In this document: positions 1 through 10,206 of the stretch, in pieces
How the letters are laid out: every line of letters starts with the position of its first letter
Numbering within the stretch: position 1 is the first letter of the stretch
Assembly (NCBI GenBank): GCA_027924645.1
Contig: BSBN01001752.1
Location: 11,984,001 to 12,048,000 of the forward strand
DNA from: Cunninghamia lanceolata
Taxonomy: Eukaryota; Streptophyta; Pinopsida; Cupressales; Cupressaceae
Reading direction: 5' to 3'
Length of the DNA stretch: 64,000 bases
Made by a program: the position numbers and the translations under genes
The notes under the pieces: model-generated
What the model was told of the DNA's origin: nothing
Seen by the model: the letters and a program-made list of their open reading frames with translations, nothing else
The model's database searches: none

Positions 1-1063
1 GTGTGTGTGATCATAACATTTATTTTGGTGCTCTAAAATATACTCCTTTGTGTGCCAACAAACAAACAATCAAACACTTCAATTTGGGCTATAAAAAGAA
101 CCACAAATTGCATACATCATTGGTTAAAAAAAACAACAACTTGCATTTCCCACGCATCTAATCAAGACAATCTAAAACACTTGTGTGAAGTGTCTTCGTG
201 GTTGTGTCAAGTAGAGTGAGAAGTGTATGCTCTTCCCTTGCACCCTTTGGTGATCTTGGGAATCAAAAACTTCTCACAACACTTTGCATTAATCACCCCC
301 CATCTAATCCAAAGATCTAAAATTGAACCATGTTTAGTGTGATAAAATCATAGGGAACACGTATGCTCTCCCCTCGCATCCTTGTATGAACTTGGGGATC
401 AAAAGTGTTTTCATGATTGTATTACTTTTGTAATCCTTAGAGGGCCTACCACCACGCTTCGAAAGGTGGGAACAACCCAAGCAGCATCAAGCTAAAGCCA
501 AGCTCTTCCAAGCCGCTATATAAAATAAGGCGTTTGGGACGAAAGTCTCAAGTGACAGGTGTTGTTTTGTTATACCGATAGCCAACCTCCCCATAAACCC
601 TCCAAGGCGCAACCCTTGGAGGCTGGGAGACTCCATAACAGAGAGTAGCGTTGCCGCACGTATAACCACCTGAACGGATGCCCTCACTAAGAGCCATTGT
701 TTTAGCAAGCCAAAATCCTTCTATTTGTTGATGCAGAGGGCAAAACCCTTGAAGCGGCCCCGATTCATGCGGTTCTTAGCCGAGGTAGCAGGGACAATCT
801 AAAGGTTTGGTGAGGGACAAGCCTTATAAGAAACCCAGATCTTGGTATGTGTAAGAAGTGTGTGTAATTGTAAGGAGGAGCCGGTGCTACCAAGATCCTG
901 GAGCTACCCGCTTTGAATAGGCACAGCTAGGGGATTCAACAAATATTGTCACGTTCTCACCTTAGGTTGTAAAAAAGTGCTTGTTTTAAACAAAGTCATA
1001 TGTCATTTCACAAACAAAAAAAATCATTGCTTGTTTTTGCATTCAAATGTGTGTTAAAGTGCT
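1..1063 (+). other. Untranslated leader of Gypsy A, no gene
   Basis: No coding region is supported here. Two loosely similar blocks (about 207-280 and 345-420) share the words TATGCTCT, CTTGCA/CTCGCA and GGGAATCAAAA/GGGGATCAAAA, which suggests an old internal duplication. The stretch shows no similarity to the 3' LTR at 15963-17069, so I read it as leader and not LTR. A TATA-like ctataaaa lies near 89-97, but nothing else supports a promoter. Confidence 0.5.
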
Positions 1064-1085
1064 TTGATTTTTCACAAACAAATTG

Positions 1086-1850
1086 CCAAGAGACAAAGTA
1101 AATCAGTCAGTCACATTCCAAACAAACAGATCCAAAAATTTGCCATTAGAAATCTATCTATCATGTTTCAGCGCCATATCTATCTTATTGTAGCGCCTTT
1201 TCATCTGTGGATTGGCACTATTTTGAGATTGACTTGCCTGAAACGAAGTAAACCAGTCAGTCACATTCCAAACAAACAGATCCAAAAATTTGCCATCAGA
1301 AATCTGTCTATCCTGTTTTAGCGCCATATCTGTCTTATTGTAGCACCTTTTCATCTGTGGATTAGCGCTATTTTGAGATTGACTTGCCTGAAACGAAGCA
1401 AATTAGTCAGTCACATTCCAAACAAACAGATCCAAAAATTTGCCATCAGAAATCTGTCTATCCTGTTTCAGCGCCATATCTGTCTTATTGTAGCACCTTT
1501 TCATCTGTGGATTGGCACTATTTTGAGATTGACTTGCCTGAAACGAAGTAAACCAGTCAGTCACATTCCAAACAAACAGATCCAAAAATTTGCCATCAGA
1601 AATCTGTCTATCCTATTTCAGCGCCATATCTGTCTTATTGTAGCACCTTTTCATCTGTGGATTGGCGCTATTTTGAGATTGACTTGCCTGAAACGAAGCA
1701 AATCAGTTTGTCACATTCCAAACAACCAGATCCAAAAATTTGCCATCAAAAATCTGTCTACCCTGTTTTAGCACTATATCTGTCTAATTGTGGTACCATT
1801 TCACCCATGGATTGGTGCTATCTTTAGATTGACTTGCCTAAAACAAAGAC
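1086..1850 (+). repeat. Tandem array, 150-bp unit, about five copies
   Basis: The word GACTTGCCTGAAACG recurs at 1231, 1381, 1531 and 1681, with a decayed copy at 1831, so the period is exactly 150 bp. Units are nearly identical; the last is the most diverged. Each unit carries one GCGCC and one TTGGCGCT (or TTGGCACT) element about 50 bases apart. Because 150 is a multiple of three, both strands stay open through the array and give long repetitive ORFs that are artefacts of the repeat. The array lies in the Gypsy A leader, before gag. Confidence 0.95.
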
Positions 1851-2618
1851 CCATTTAGTTGTGATCTACACCCTCTGCTCCACCATAATCCATATCCATC
1901 TCGCAGAAATCCGTCAACAGTCCAGCCATTTTCTTCAAAAAAATTTCCAAATTGCACCTTCTTTTTGACCTTAGAGAATCAATCACCACCATTGTTGGAC
2001 CCCTTTGATACATCATTATCAGCCCAAATACATATCTATCCATCCCCTTTCAATCTTTTTTGCACATCTCCTTGGACCAAGACAAATCGTTTCAAAAAAT
2101 CCACACCCAAATCAAAACACCATCAACAACCAAAGCTTGTCATCCTTTTGAGCCAAAGTTAGATCTAGATCTTATCATTAACATCACATTTTCCTTGAAA
2201 AGTCATTAGTCTACATTTCAAGAAAAACAAATCACCTCTCTTTGCGTAAGGTCATTAGTCTACCCCAAACAAAGAAAATCATCATCCTTTTTGTGCCAAA
2301 TTAAAATCTAGATCTTATCCAAAAGCTCAATTCAAAAAACATCAAGAACATCATCCTCACCATCCTAAATCAATCAAAAAATCAAAAACATCACAATTCC
2401 AAATCCCTTTCTCATCATCCATCTTTGGTCCAAAATTTGTGCAAAAAATCAATATCACCCATTCATATCACCCTTAGGATAAAACCTTTGGAAAAACATA
2501 TCGATCTTCACCATACGCTTCTACTCCATCTCACTACCACATCCATCTTTGGGTCCAACAAAATCAATTTGATTCTCTAAGGTCTCCATCTCATCCCACA
2601 TCTAGAAATCAAATCCAT
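1851..2618 (+). other. Leader of Gypsy A between tandem array and gag, no gene
   Basis: The stretch is AC- and CATC-rich (many atcaaa, catcat words), which is typical of an unstructured retrotransposon leader. I see no conserved coding motif. Gag begins near the ATG at 2619-2640. Confidence 0.5.
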
Positions 2619-4742
2619 ATGTGTATGCCCATCATGAGATCACAACACAAAAAGAATCAAGAAATGGCAGAGCAATGGACCTTTGGCATGCCTAACACCA
2701 ACAATAGCAACATACCCACTTATCAAACATACAATCCACCTACATATTCCTTCATCCCCCCATTTGGTGCCAACAACCCTTTTCACTTCTTACCACAAAC
2801 ACAAACACTACCACCACCACCACCACAAAATGTCCCCACCATATCCCAAGATGACCTAGATGTCTTGAGCTTCACGCAAGATGCTGATAATATGGACCTA
2901 CTTGATAAAGTCCTAAGATCGGACCCAAATAGATATCTTGACCATCTTCTCAAGCTCGGTGCTCAACTTCCCCCTATCACAACATCATCACAACCATCCA
3001 CTTCTACAATCGTCCCTACCACATCAAATACCCAAGCATCTACATCACATACCCAACCCAACATCTCTCAAACGTCAACACCCAATGTATCTACCACCTC
3101 CACAACCTCAACTGCTACCACATCTACAATTTCCACATCCACTGCTATGCCTAACATCTCCCAACCCGTCATCACTTCTACTACCACAACTACCATCAAC
3201 CCTTCTACTTCAATCACAATGGGCATACAGGGCAACATCACGCAAGCAAGTACCTCCACAAGTGTGCCCCCACCAAACCCTCACACCCTTTCTTACCTAT
3301 GACAACTATTCTCACAACAATCTCACAACACATCTAACCAATCCAACGTCCACATACCCAATGTCAATCCCATAAGTCAACATAATCCCAATTCCCAAAT
3401 ACCCCCACATATTCTCCAACAACTCTACGCGCACCAACAACAGTAGGCACTAATCAATCCAAACTCCAATCCGCAATACCAACATCTTAATCAAACCAAT
3501 CTCCAACATCAAATCCCACCCCACCTCCAATATCTCACCAACCAACAACCCTATGCGTTACCACCACAACAACCACAGGATTTCAACACCGTCCTACAAG
3601 GCTTAATCCAAAAGGTGGACGATCTACAAACTGGGGGCAAACGCAAATACTATTCTTTTGAGGATATTTGCCCCTACCCATTTGACCGCACCTTATACAT
3701 GCCCCCTTTCCCTAAAAACTTTGAAACGCCAAAATTTGACAAATACAAGGGAAAGGGCAATCCTAGGAACCACCTTCAGGAGTTCTACATTGCTTGCCTT
3801 GAAGTCTCTAACAACGACACATATCTTATGAGACTCTTCCCATGAAGCCTTGGCGGCCAAGCCGCTGAATGGTTTGCCCATCTTCCACCTGGAATTCGAA
3901 CATTTCCCGAGCTTGCGGAGAAGTTTGTCAACCACTTCTCCTACAACTTTGAGCATGAGCTGTCTATCACTGACCTCTGTAACACCAAACAAAAGAACGG
4001 AGAAGCTTTTGCTTCTTTCTTACAAAGGTGGAGGGGCCTAGCAAGCAAGCTCCCATGGCCTATTCCTGAAAAACAACTTGTCACCATGTTCATGGCCAAT
4101 CTCAATCAGGAACTAGGATTTCACTTACAAATTCTTTGCGCATCTACCTTTGAAGAGGTTATTGACAAAGGCACTACTGTCGAACGAGCCCTCATTGCCA
4201 AGGGTTCCATCAAACTTTACGACCCCAAATCCCACAACAACAACAACAACAACAACAACAAGTCCAATCACAACACCCCCAATACCAACAACAATAACAA
4301 CACACAATCTAATGATAAATCATGTTATTGGGGGAAGAACAAGAATAATCTGAATGACAACATCACCGATGTGAAGGCCATCCAACACATCCAAAACCAC
4401 ACACCTGCACACACGTATGCAACAAACACCAATAACCTAAGAGGGCCAAATAAACCACACAAACCTCGCCACAATTTCACACAATTAGCAGAACCTATCG
4501 AGGACATCCTCGATAGATGTCTCAAACAAGGAGCAATCACACTCCCGCCTATTAGACCATGCCAAGACAATGACCTCAAAGCAGCATGGTATAATGAAAA
4601 TGACTATTGCGAATACCACCGCGTGACAGGCCATAAAATAGCTGACTGTATGTAATTAAAGCATTGCATCCAAGACCTAATAGACCAAAATCTCGTCAGC
4701 CTCGAGCAAAGTGCACACCCATCACCAAACACTAACCTTGGA
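2619..4742 (+). pseudogene. gag: Gypsy A gag (capsid-nucleocapsid), broken by stops
   Basis: Structural polyprotein that packages the element RNA in cytoplasmic particles. The N-terminal 230 residues are low-complexity Pro/Thr/Ser/Gln. The retrotransposon gag domain lies at about 3640-4230 (motifs FPxSLGGQAAEWF, RTFPELAEKFVNHFSYNF and GEAFASFLQRWRGL). A polyasparagine run follows at 4233-4262. A nucleocapsid-like C/H motif (CEYHRVTGHKIADC) ends near 4650. All pieces are in one frame. In-frame stops occur at 3300 (TGA), 3444 (TAG), 3843 (TGA, where the context expects an amino acid between FP and SLGG) and 4653 (TAA). The reading frame runs on without a break into the protease, so no separate gag stop was ever present. 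Confidence 0.85.
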
Positions 4743-4757
4743 GCTTACAAGGATCCT

Positions 4758-6161
4758 TTGCCCAACCATAATAAAGCATCCTCATCCAATCAAGCATACA
4801 ATGTCACTCCACCACCCGCATCCTATGACTCCATTGTTGGCCGCATCGAACCTTCATCCCACTATGTCAACACAATCACCATTCGGGCACAAGCACCCGA
4901 TTGCGCCGTAACAACCCGTCGAGGCCGAGTCTCAATCCCCACTGCCCCTGAATCGACACCCCCATCCACATCCGATCCCCTCCCCCCTCGTCCAAATGCC
5001 CGTCCATCACCCACCACTCGATATAACCTCCTAGACCATCTTGGAAAGACAACCGCGCAGATCTCCATCCTTGAGCTGCTTCGCACATCACCTCACCACA
5101 AGGACATTCTCGACAAAGACCTTTTGGAAACACAAGTCCCAATAAACTTGGATGTCAATCAATTTCAAGCCATGGTCGGTCATATTGCTACACCACACCA
5201 TATCACGTTTTCTGAAAAAGATCTCCCTGCTTCTGAACACCTACATAATGATGCACTACACATCGAGGTCCGCATTCACAAACACACCATTAAAAGGGTC
5301 CTAATAGATGGTGGTTCCGGCCTAAATATATGCACTCTAAAATTGCTAAAACACTTGGGGTACTCAGATGTGGTTGTGGATGCTAGCGAGTGTATAACAA
5401 TCAAAGGATATGATGACACCGAGAGGCTATCTGAGGGCACCATAAAGCTCCCTATTCAAGTGGGACCGAAAATCCTCGAAACAAAATGTCAGGTTCTAGA
5501 TCTTGACCTCCCCTATAACATTCTCCTCGGCCGCCCATGGATCCATGCCATGCAAGCCGTCCCATCCACTTTCCATCAATGTCTCAAATTCCCCCACAAT
5601 GGCACCGAAGTCACTATTTATGTTGATCCTCGTCCCTTCCAATACTGCAGTTTTCTGGAAGGACACAACCAAACCTTCTGTCCATATAATAAAGCCACCA
5701 CCCAAACCACCCCCACAGCTTCCACCTCATACATGGACCCTGCCAACATCGCCACCACTTCATCCCAAACACCTTCATCACCTGAGGTCAAGATCAAGCT
5801 CAGCGACCAAGGCTGTGGGGAATACAACCTTCACGGCACCTTTTGCATGGGCTTATTACCCACTCCTAAGACATTTGGCACTCTGAACACAGAGGCAGCT
5901 AACACAGTCATCATCAAATGCAAACCCTCGCCCATCTTTGAGAAAAAACACCTTCTGGATCAGGACATACTTGAAGATATTTCATCCTGGCTTTACAAGG
6001 ACGAGGAAACAGACCAAGACATCCCCACCATCCCAACAAACAGTTACGGCAAAGGTTCTAAAATAGTCAAAAGCATGGGTTACAAAGGACAAGGCGGCAT
6101 TGGCCTTCATGAACAGGGGATTGTAGAACCACTACAAGCAACAAAAAACCCCTATACTTAA
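4758..6161 (+). CDS. Gypsy A aspartic protease region with C-terminal G-patch
   Basis: This is an open internal segment of the polyprotein in the same frame as gag. The retropepsin-like active site is KRVLIDGGSGLNICTL (about residues 172-190 of the segment), with the D-G-G variant common in this lineage in place of D-T/S-G. The flap and hydrophobic part include GTIKLPIQVG and PYNILLGRPWIHAMQAVPS. Near the C terminus (residues about 430-465) is a glycine-rich G-patch-like motif, with KSMGYKGQGGIG followed by QGIVEPLQ. The protease would cut the polyprotein during particle maturation; a G-patch would bind nucleic acid. The segment ends at a TAA (6159) that is probably a mutation, since the frame continues to RT. 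Confidence 0.8.
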   Translation: MPNHNKASSSNQAYNVTPPPASYDSIVGRIEPSSHYVNTITIRAQAPDCAVTTRRGRVSIPTAPESTPPSTSDPLPPRPNARPSPTTRYNLLDHLGKTTAQISILELLRTSPHHKDILDKDLLETQVPINLDVNQFQAMVGHIATPHHITFSEKDLPASEHLHNDALHIEVRIHKHTIKRVLIDGGSGLNICTLKLLKHLGYSDVVVDASECITIKGYDDTERLSEGTIKLPIQVGPKILETKCQVLDLDLPYNILLGRPWIHAMQAVPSTFHQCLKFPHNGTEVTIYVDPRPFQYCSFLEGHNQTFCPYNKATTQTTPTASTSYMDPANIATTSSQTPSSPEVKIKLSDQGCGEYNLHGTFCMGLLPTPKTFGTLNTEAANTVIIKCKPSPIFEKKHLLDQDILEDISSWLYKDEETDQDIPTIPTNSYGKGSKIVKSMGYKGQGGIGLHEQGIVEPLQATKNPYT

Positions 6162-6579
6162 GGGTCAGGGTATGGTCAACCACAACGCATCCTTAATACC
6201 AGCGAATGTATCTTAGCCGAGTTTGCTCCAGTTCCTCTAGACGTCGACAATGTTACTGAAACGGACCTACAAGACTCCTTTAGTGACTTTGCCGATTTCT
6301 TCGCCTCCTCCATTTGCACTATCTACTCCGTCACCACTCTCGCCTCATCATCCAATGACCTACCATTAGTATACCCCGACCTCATCGACTGGGACCAATG
6401 AGGACCTCCTATTTTTGATATCGCACCTAATGACGAAGCCATTGCTGAAATGATGGGAGTAAGAGACAACTTCCCCTTGGGAGATCACAGAGCTGGATAC
6501 ATCATGGAACTCAATCCGGCTGCCTATTTTGGGGAGACAACCCCTGCTTCTAGTCACAAAAATATAAAAACAAAAAATG

Positions 6580-6618
6580 GATCTAATGGTGAAAACCGTT
6601 CCACGGCAGTATCAGATC
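6580..6618 (+). other. Structured hairpin motif, copy 1
   Basis: The outer arms GATCT (6580) and AGATC (6614) pair. The segment continues with ATGGTGAAAA, an inner stem CCGT/ACGG (6596-6599 with 6603-6606) and a 3-base loop. It shares the GG-TGAAAA 5' core with the three other copies; the 3' side of the internal loop is CA followed by GT where other copies have CG or G followed by CC, so this is the most decayed copy. Read as protein it gives N-G-E-N. Confidence 0.6.
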
Positions 6619-6643
6619 CTAAAAAAGTAAAAATAAACGACGT

Positions 6644-6680
6644 ATCTCCTGGTGAAAACCTCCATGAGGTGCCAGGGGAT
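6644..6680 (+). other. Structured hairpin motif, copy 2
   Basis: Outer stem CCTGG/CCAGG (6648-6652 with 6672-6676), extended by ATC/GAT across one mismatch. The internal loop is TGAAA opposite G. The inner stem is ACCTC/GAGGT (6658-6662 with 6666-6670) around a CAT loop. It lies 63 bases downstream of copy 1, after an A-rich spacer. Confidence 0.65.
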
Positions 6681-6968
6681 GGAAGCATGGGCCTCCCTGA
6701 AATAGATAAAGTATATCCTGACAGATCACCCATCTTGGTTGAACCAGCTTAGGAAATGAATCTAGGGACAGAGGAAGAGCCAAAAATCACATACAGAGTA
6801 GAATCTCTCAGCTTGTTCGAATAGGAAGACTTCTTGGCATTCTTCACACGTAGAAATTGCAACTTTGCGTGGACCTACGCAGACATGCTAGGGCTAGATC
6901 CCGCCTTGGTTGTCCATCATCTTGCAGTGCGTCCTGATGCCAAACCAGTCAAATAGAAGCTCTGAAAG

Positions 6969-7967
6969 ATGAATCCTCAGGAGGCCCTTCTTGTCAAAGC
7001 AGAGCTCAAAAAGTTACTAGATGTGGGGTTCATACATCCAATTGATTATCCTAAATGGGTTTCAAATCTAGTACCCATTTCTAAACCAGATGGCAGAATC
7101 TGCTGTTGCACTGACTTCAGAGACCTCAACAAGGCCTGCCCAAAAGATGACTTCCCACTTCCCAACATTGACATGATCGTGGATCTTACCGCAGGGCATG
7201 AGATGCTATCTCTCATGGATGGCTTTTCAGGATACAATCAAATCAAAATTGCCGAAGAAGATCAGCACAAGACATCCTTTATATGCCCATGGGGGACATA
7301 CTGTTGGGTAGTAATGCCATTCGGCCTAAAGAATGCAGGAGCTACTTATCAACGAGCAATGACTGTCATCTTCCATGACCTCTTTCACCACATCATGGAG
7401 GACTACATTGATGACTTACTCGGCAAATCAAAGACCAGAGAAGAACACTTAGACATGCTCGCCAAGATCTTTGACAGGCTAGAGCAATATAATGTTCGTC
7501 TAAATCCAAAAAAGTGTGTCTTTGGCGTCACTTCAGTCAAATTGTTGGGATACATAGTCTCCAGACGAGGAATCGAGGTGGATCCGGCGAAAGTCAAAGC
7601 TATTACTAAAATGCCACCTCCTAAAACCTTGAAACAACTGAGAAGCCTGCAAGGTAAACTACAGTCTATTCACCGATTCATTGCTCAACTTGTTGACAAA
7701 TGCCAACCATTCCAGCATCTCCTCAGGAAAGATACGGCTTTCACCTGGACTGCTCAGTGTCAGGATGCCTTCGACCAACTAAAAGCATATCTAGCTAATC
7801 CCCCTATTCTATCTCCACCAAAACAAGGAGAGCCCCTCCTCTTGTATATCTCTGCGACCGACACAGCAATTGGGGCTTTGTTAGCACAACATGATGAGCA
7901 GGGGAAGGAAAGAGCCATCTACTACATCAGCCGCACCTTGATTTCCTATGAGCTTAACTACACATAA
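6969..7967 (+). CDS. pol: Gypsy A reverse transcriptase and start of RNase H
   Basis: RNA-dependent DNA polymerase that copies the element RNA. The motifs run in the expected order: LLDVGFIHPIDYPKWVSNLV, CTDFRDLNKACPKDDFPLP, MDGFSGYNQIKI (motif A aspartate), MPFGLKNAGATYQRAM (motif B), and YIDD (7404-7415, catalytic). These are followed by VRLNPKKCVFGV and LLGYIVSRRGIEVDPAKV, which are the thumb. The connection and first RNase H stretch follows (LLLYISATDTAIGALLAQHD, RAIYYISRTL). The 332-residue segment is intact, but it ends at a TAA (7965) inside the normally conserved tether, and further stops precede it, so the polyprotein cannot be made whole. Confidence 0.93.
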   Translation: MNPQEALLVKAELKKLLDVGFIHPIDYPKWVSNLVPISKPDGRICCCTDFRDLNKACPKDDFPLPNIDMIVDLTAGHEMLSLMDGFSGYNQIKIAEEDQHKTSFICPWGTYCWVVMPFGLKNAGATYQRAMTVIFHDLFHHIMEDYIDDLLGKSKTREEHLDMLAKIFDRLEQYNVRLNPKKCVFGVTSVKLLGYIVSRRGIEVDPAKVKAITKMPPPKTLKQLRSLQGKLQSIHRFIAQLVDKCQPFQHLLRKDTAFTWTAQCQDAFDQLKAYLANPPILSPPKQGEPLLLYISATDTAIGALLAQHDEQGKERAIYYISRTLISYELNYT

Positions 7968-8777
7968 ATTGATTGAACATGTCTTGCCCTGGTCTTCACA
8001 TCACAAAAGTTAAGACATTATATGCTCAATCACAAGACTAAGCTCATTGCTAAGATCGACCCACTCAAATATTTGCTAAACAGAGTAGCTCTCACTGGAA
8101 GAATGGCAAAATGGGTCATGATTCTCACTGAATTTGACATAGAATACACAGAGAGAAAGGCAATCAAAGGACAAGTCATAGCAGATCAGCTGGCTGAGGC
8201 ACCTATTCAAGTAGAACATCCTACAATAGCAGAATTTCCAGATGAGGCCATCTTGACAATCACACCAACCGCAGATACATGGAAGATGTATTTTGATGGA
8301 TCCTACACTCACAGAGGCTCGGGGGCAGGCATCCTATTTGTTACCCCTCAAGGTGACACGATCCCTAAATCATTCAAAATCACATTTCCATGCACCAATA
8401 ATGTAGCAGAATATGAGGCCCTCATCACAGGTCTCCGAGTGGCCATCCAATGGAAAATAGAAAAACTAACTGTGTATGGCGACTCTCAACTCATCATCAG
8501 GCAAGTCAATAATGAATACAAAACCAAGGACGATAAGCTCCTTCCCTATAAGAAGATGGTCGATGACTTTAAAGATTATTTCAGTGACATCCACTTTGAG
8601 CAGATCCCAAGGTTAAACAACAAAGCGGCAAATGCCATGGCGACCATCGAATCTCTGGTCGACATGAAGCAAGGTAGCAAGAAATGTGAATTCCTGATCG
8701 AAGAGCTCCCCATCCCAGCATATGACATTCCCCAATCTGAACTAGTGTGCGAAATCGTTGGTCCTTTATCCCCCTAG
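7968..8777 (+). CDS. Gypsy A second (archaeal-type) RNase H domain
   Basis: The segment starts with the end of the first RNase H (SQKLRHYMLNHKTKLIAKID, DPLKYLL), then a linker. A second RNase H fold begins at about 8280: MYFDGSYTHRGSGAGI carries the first catalytic Asp, CTNNVAEYEALITGL the Glu and VYGDSQLIIRQVN the second Asp. A more C-terminal Asp/Asn region is IPRLNNKAANAMATI, where the usual Asp of the fourth position appears to be Asn. A double RNase H is diagnostic of the Tat lineage, where it is thought to help remove RNA during reverse transcription. Stops occur at 7965, 7974 and 8775. It lies in the same frame as RT. Confidence 0.85.
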
Positions 8778-10032
8778 TATCAGGAAACCTACCTCTACCT
8801 TCACGATAATATCCTCCCCAACAACCTATCCCCATCACAGAAAAAATCCTTCATCCGTTGAGCCTCCCGTTTCATCCTTGTAGGTGACACCCTTTACAAA
8901 AGGAGTCTTGATGGCATGCTTCTACGATGTTTAGACTCTAGGGAAGCCGAGGCAGCTTTGGAAGAGGTACACACAAGTATTTGTGGGGCACATTCAAGTG
9001 GACCAGCTCTTTCTAAAAAGATCCTGAGGACTGGCTATTATTGGCCCACCATGGACAAAGATGCACATCAGTTTATCAGAAAATGCCTCCCATGTCAACA
9101 GCATGGCGATCTCATCCACGCCCCAGCACAGGAGCTGCAACCAATCACAACACCATGGCCTTTCTCACAGTGGGGGACTCGACCTCGTAGGGAAAATCCA
9201 TCCTCCATCTTCCAACGGCCATAAATTCATAATCACTGCTACCAAATACTTCACAAAGTGGGTGGAAGCAATACCACTCACCTTCACCACAGGCATCCAA
9301 ATCTCCAAGTTCATTCTCCACTACATCATCTACCGCTACGGTATCCCTCATTCCATTGTCACTGATAATGGGAAGCCATTCAAAAACCAAGAAGTTCGCA
9401 CTTTGTGCGAAAATTTTGACATTAAACACCGATTCTCCACACCATATTACCCCCAAGGAAATGGTCAAGCAGAGGCTTCTAATAAAACCATCCTCCGCAT
9501 CTTAAAAAAGATAGTCAATGAAGCTGGCCGCGACTGGCACCTCCAACTCAACCCCGCCCTATGGGCTTACTGCACCAGCATCTGCACTCCTACCGGAGCC
9601 ACTCCATACTCACTAGTATTCGGATCTGAAGCCATTTTACCTATAGAGGTCGAGCTCCCATCCCTCTGAGTATCATTGCAAAACATTATATTTGATGAAG
9701 ACTATTGCATCACAAGGTTGCATCAACTTGAACTATTGGATGAGAAACGCCTGACTGCATTAAATCACTTACAGGCATACCAAAACTGCCTCAGAAGAAG
9801 CTACAACAAAAAGATTAGAACCAGAAAGTTTGAGGTTGGTGACCTGGTCCTAATGGAAAATCAGAAGAACCTGCAAGAGTGTCCGAAGCAAGGAAAGTTT
9901 GAACCTAATTGGCTAGGACCTTATGTCGTCACTACCGACTATGGGTCAGGAGCTTATCAGCTTGCAACACCCGAGGGGCAGCCTCTAGATGAGCCGATGA
10001 ATATCTTGCATCTCAAGCGATTCTATGCATAA
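8778..10032 (+). pseudogene. Gypsy A integrase, frameshifted
   Basis: DDE integrase that inserts the cDNA. The H-H-C-C zinc finger is visible (VHTSICGAHSSG, then RKCLPCQQHG). The catalytic core has LDLVGKI (first Asp), IVTDNGKPF (second Asp) and PYYPQGNGQAEASNKTI (Glu). The C-terminal GPY/F-like part is FEPNWLGPYVVTTDYGSGAYQL, and the protein ends at HLKRFYA with TAA at 10030. A one-base gain in the G run at 9172-9176 shifts the frame between the zinc finger and the core. A TGA at 9667 stands where the conserved context PSL-x-V expects an amino acid, most likely Arg. No chromodomain is seen, consistent with a non-chromovirus. Confidence 0.9.
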
Positions 10033-10135
10033 CCCATCTGGTACCACAAGTCAAAAAATCAAAAAAAAATACAAAAAATTAATCAAACACCAAAAAATCA
10101 GAAAATCAAGAAAAAATCAGAGTGCAATAAAAACT

Positions 10136-10170
10136 TCCAATGGTGAAAATCACCTCGGTGACGCCTTGGA
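10136..10170 (+). other. Structured hairpin motif, copy 3
   Basis: Outer stem TCCAA/TTGGA (10136-10140 with 10166-10170), then GG/CC (10142-10143 with 10164-10165). The internal loop is TGAAAA opposite CG. The inner stem is TCACC/GGTGA (10150-10154 with 10157-10161) with a 2-base loop. It sits about 100 bases after the pol stop codon, just downstream of a strongly A-rich tract (10057-10135). Confidence 0.65.
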
Positions 10171-10177
10171 TAAGTAC

Positions 10178-10206
10178 CATGGTGAAAACCTGTTTCAGGC
10201 GCCATG
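10178..10206 (+). other. Structured hairpin motif, copy 4
   Basis: Outer stem CATGG/CCATG (10178-10182 with 10202-10206), which can extend with TAC/GTA across a bulged C. The internal loop is TGAAAA opposite CG. The inner stem is CCTG/CAGG (10189-10192 with 10196-10199) around TTT. It starts 8 bases after copy 3. Confidence 0.65.

Larger units (their letters stand above)
6162..6968 (+). pseudogene. Gypsy A linker between protease and RT, with stops
   Basis: The frame of the protease and RT runs through this linker, interrupted by stops at 6399, 6750, 6822, 6954 and 6963. Readable stretches include an acidic Asp/Ser-rich part (about 6230-6390) and GLDPALVVHHLAVRPDAKPV (about 6890-6950). The latter matches the usual lead-in to Tat-type RT, where the H-x-L motif precedes the catalytic domain. 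The middle (6580-6680) holds two hairpins described separately. No other domain is recognised. Confidence 0.6.

Noticed and set aside
23..50. Primer binding site near TTTGGTGCTC
   Set aside because: It does not match the 3' end of a plant tRNA beyond TGGTGC and no LTR end precedes it in the window.
1064..1771. Two long plus-strand ORFs and antisense ORFs with 50-residue repeats
   Set aside because: They are translations of the 150-bp tandem array, open on both strands only because the period is a multiple of three.
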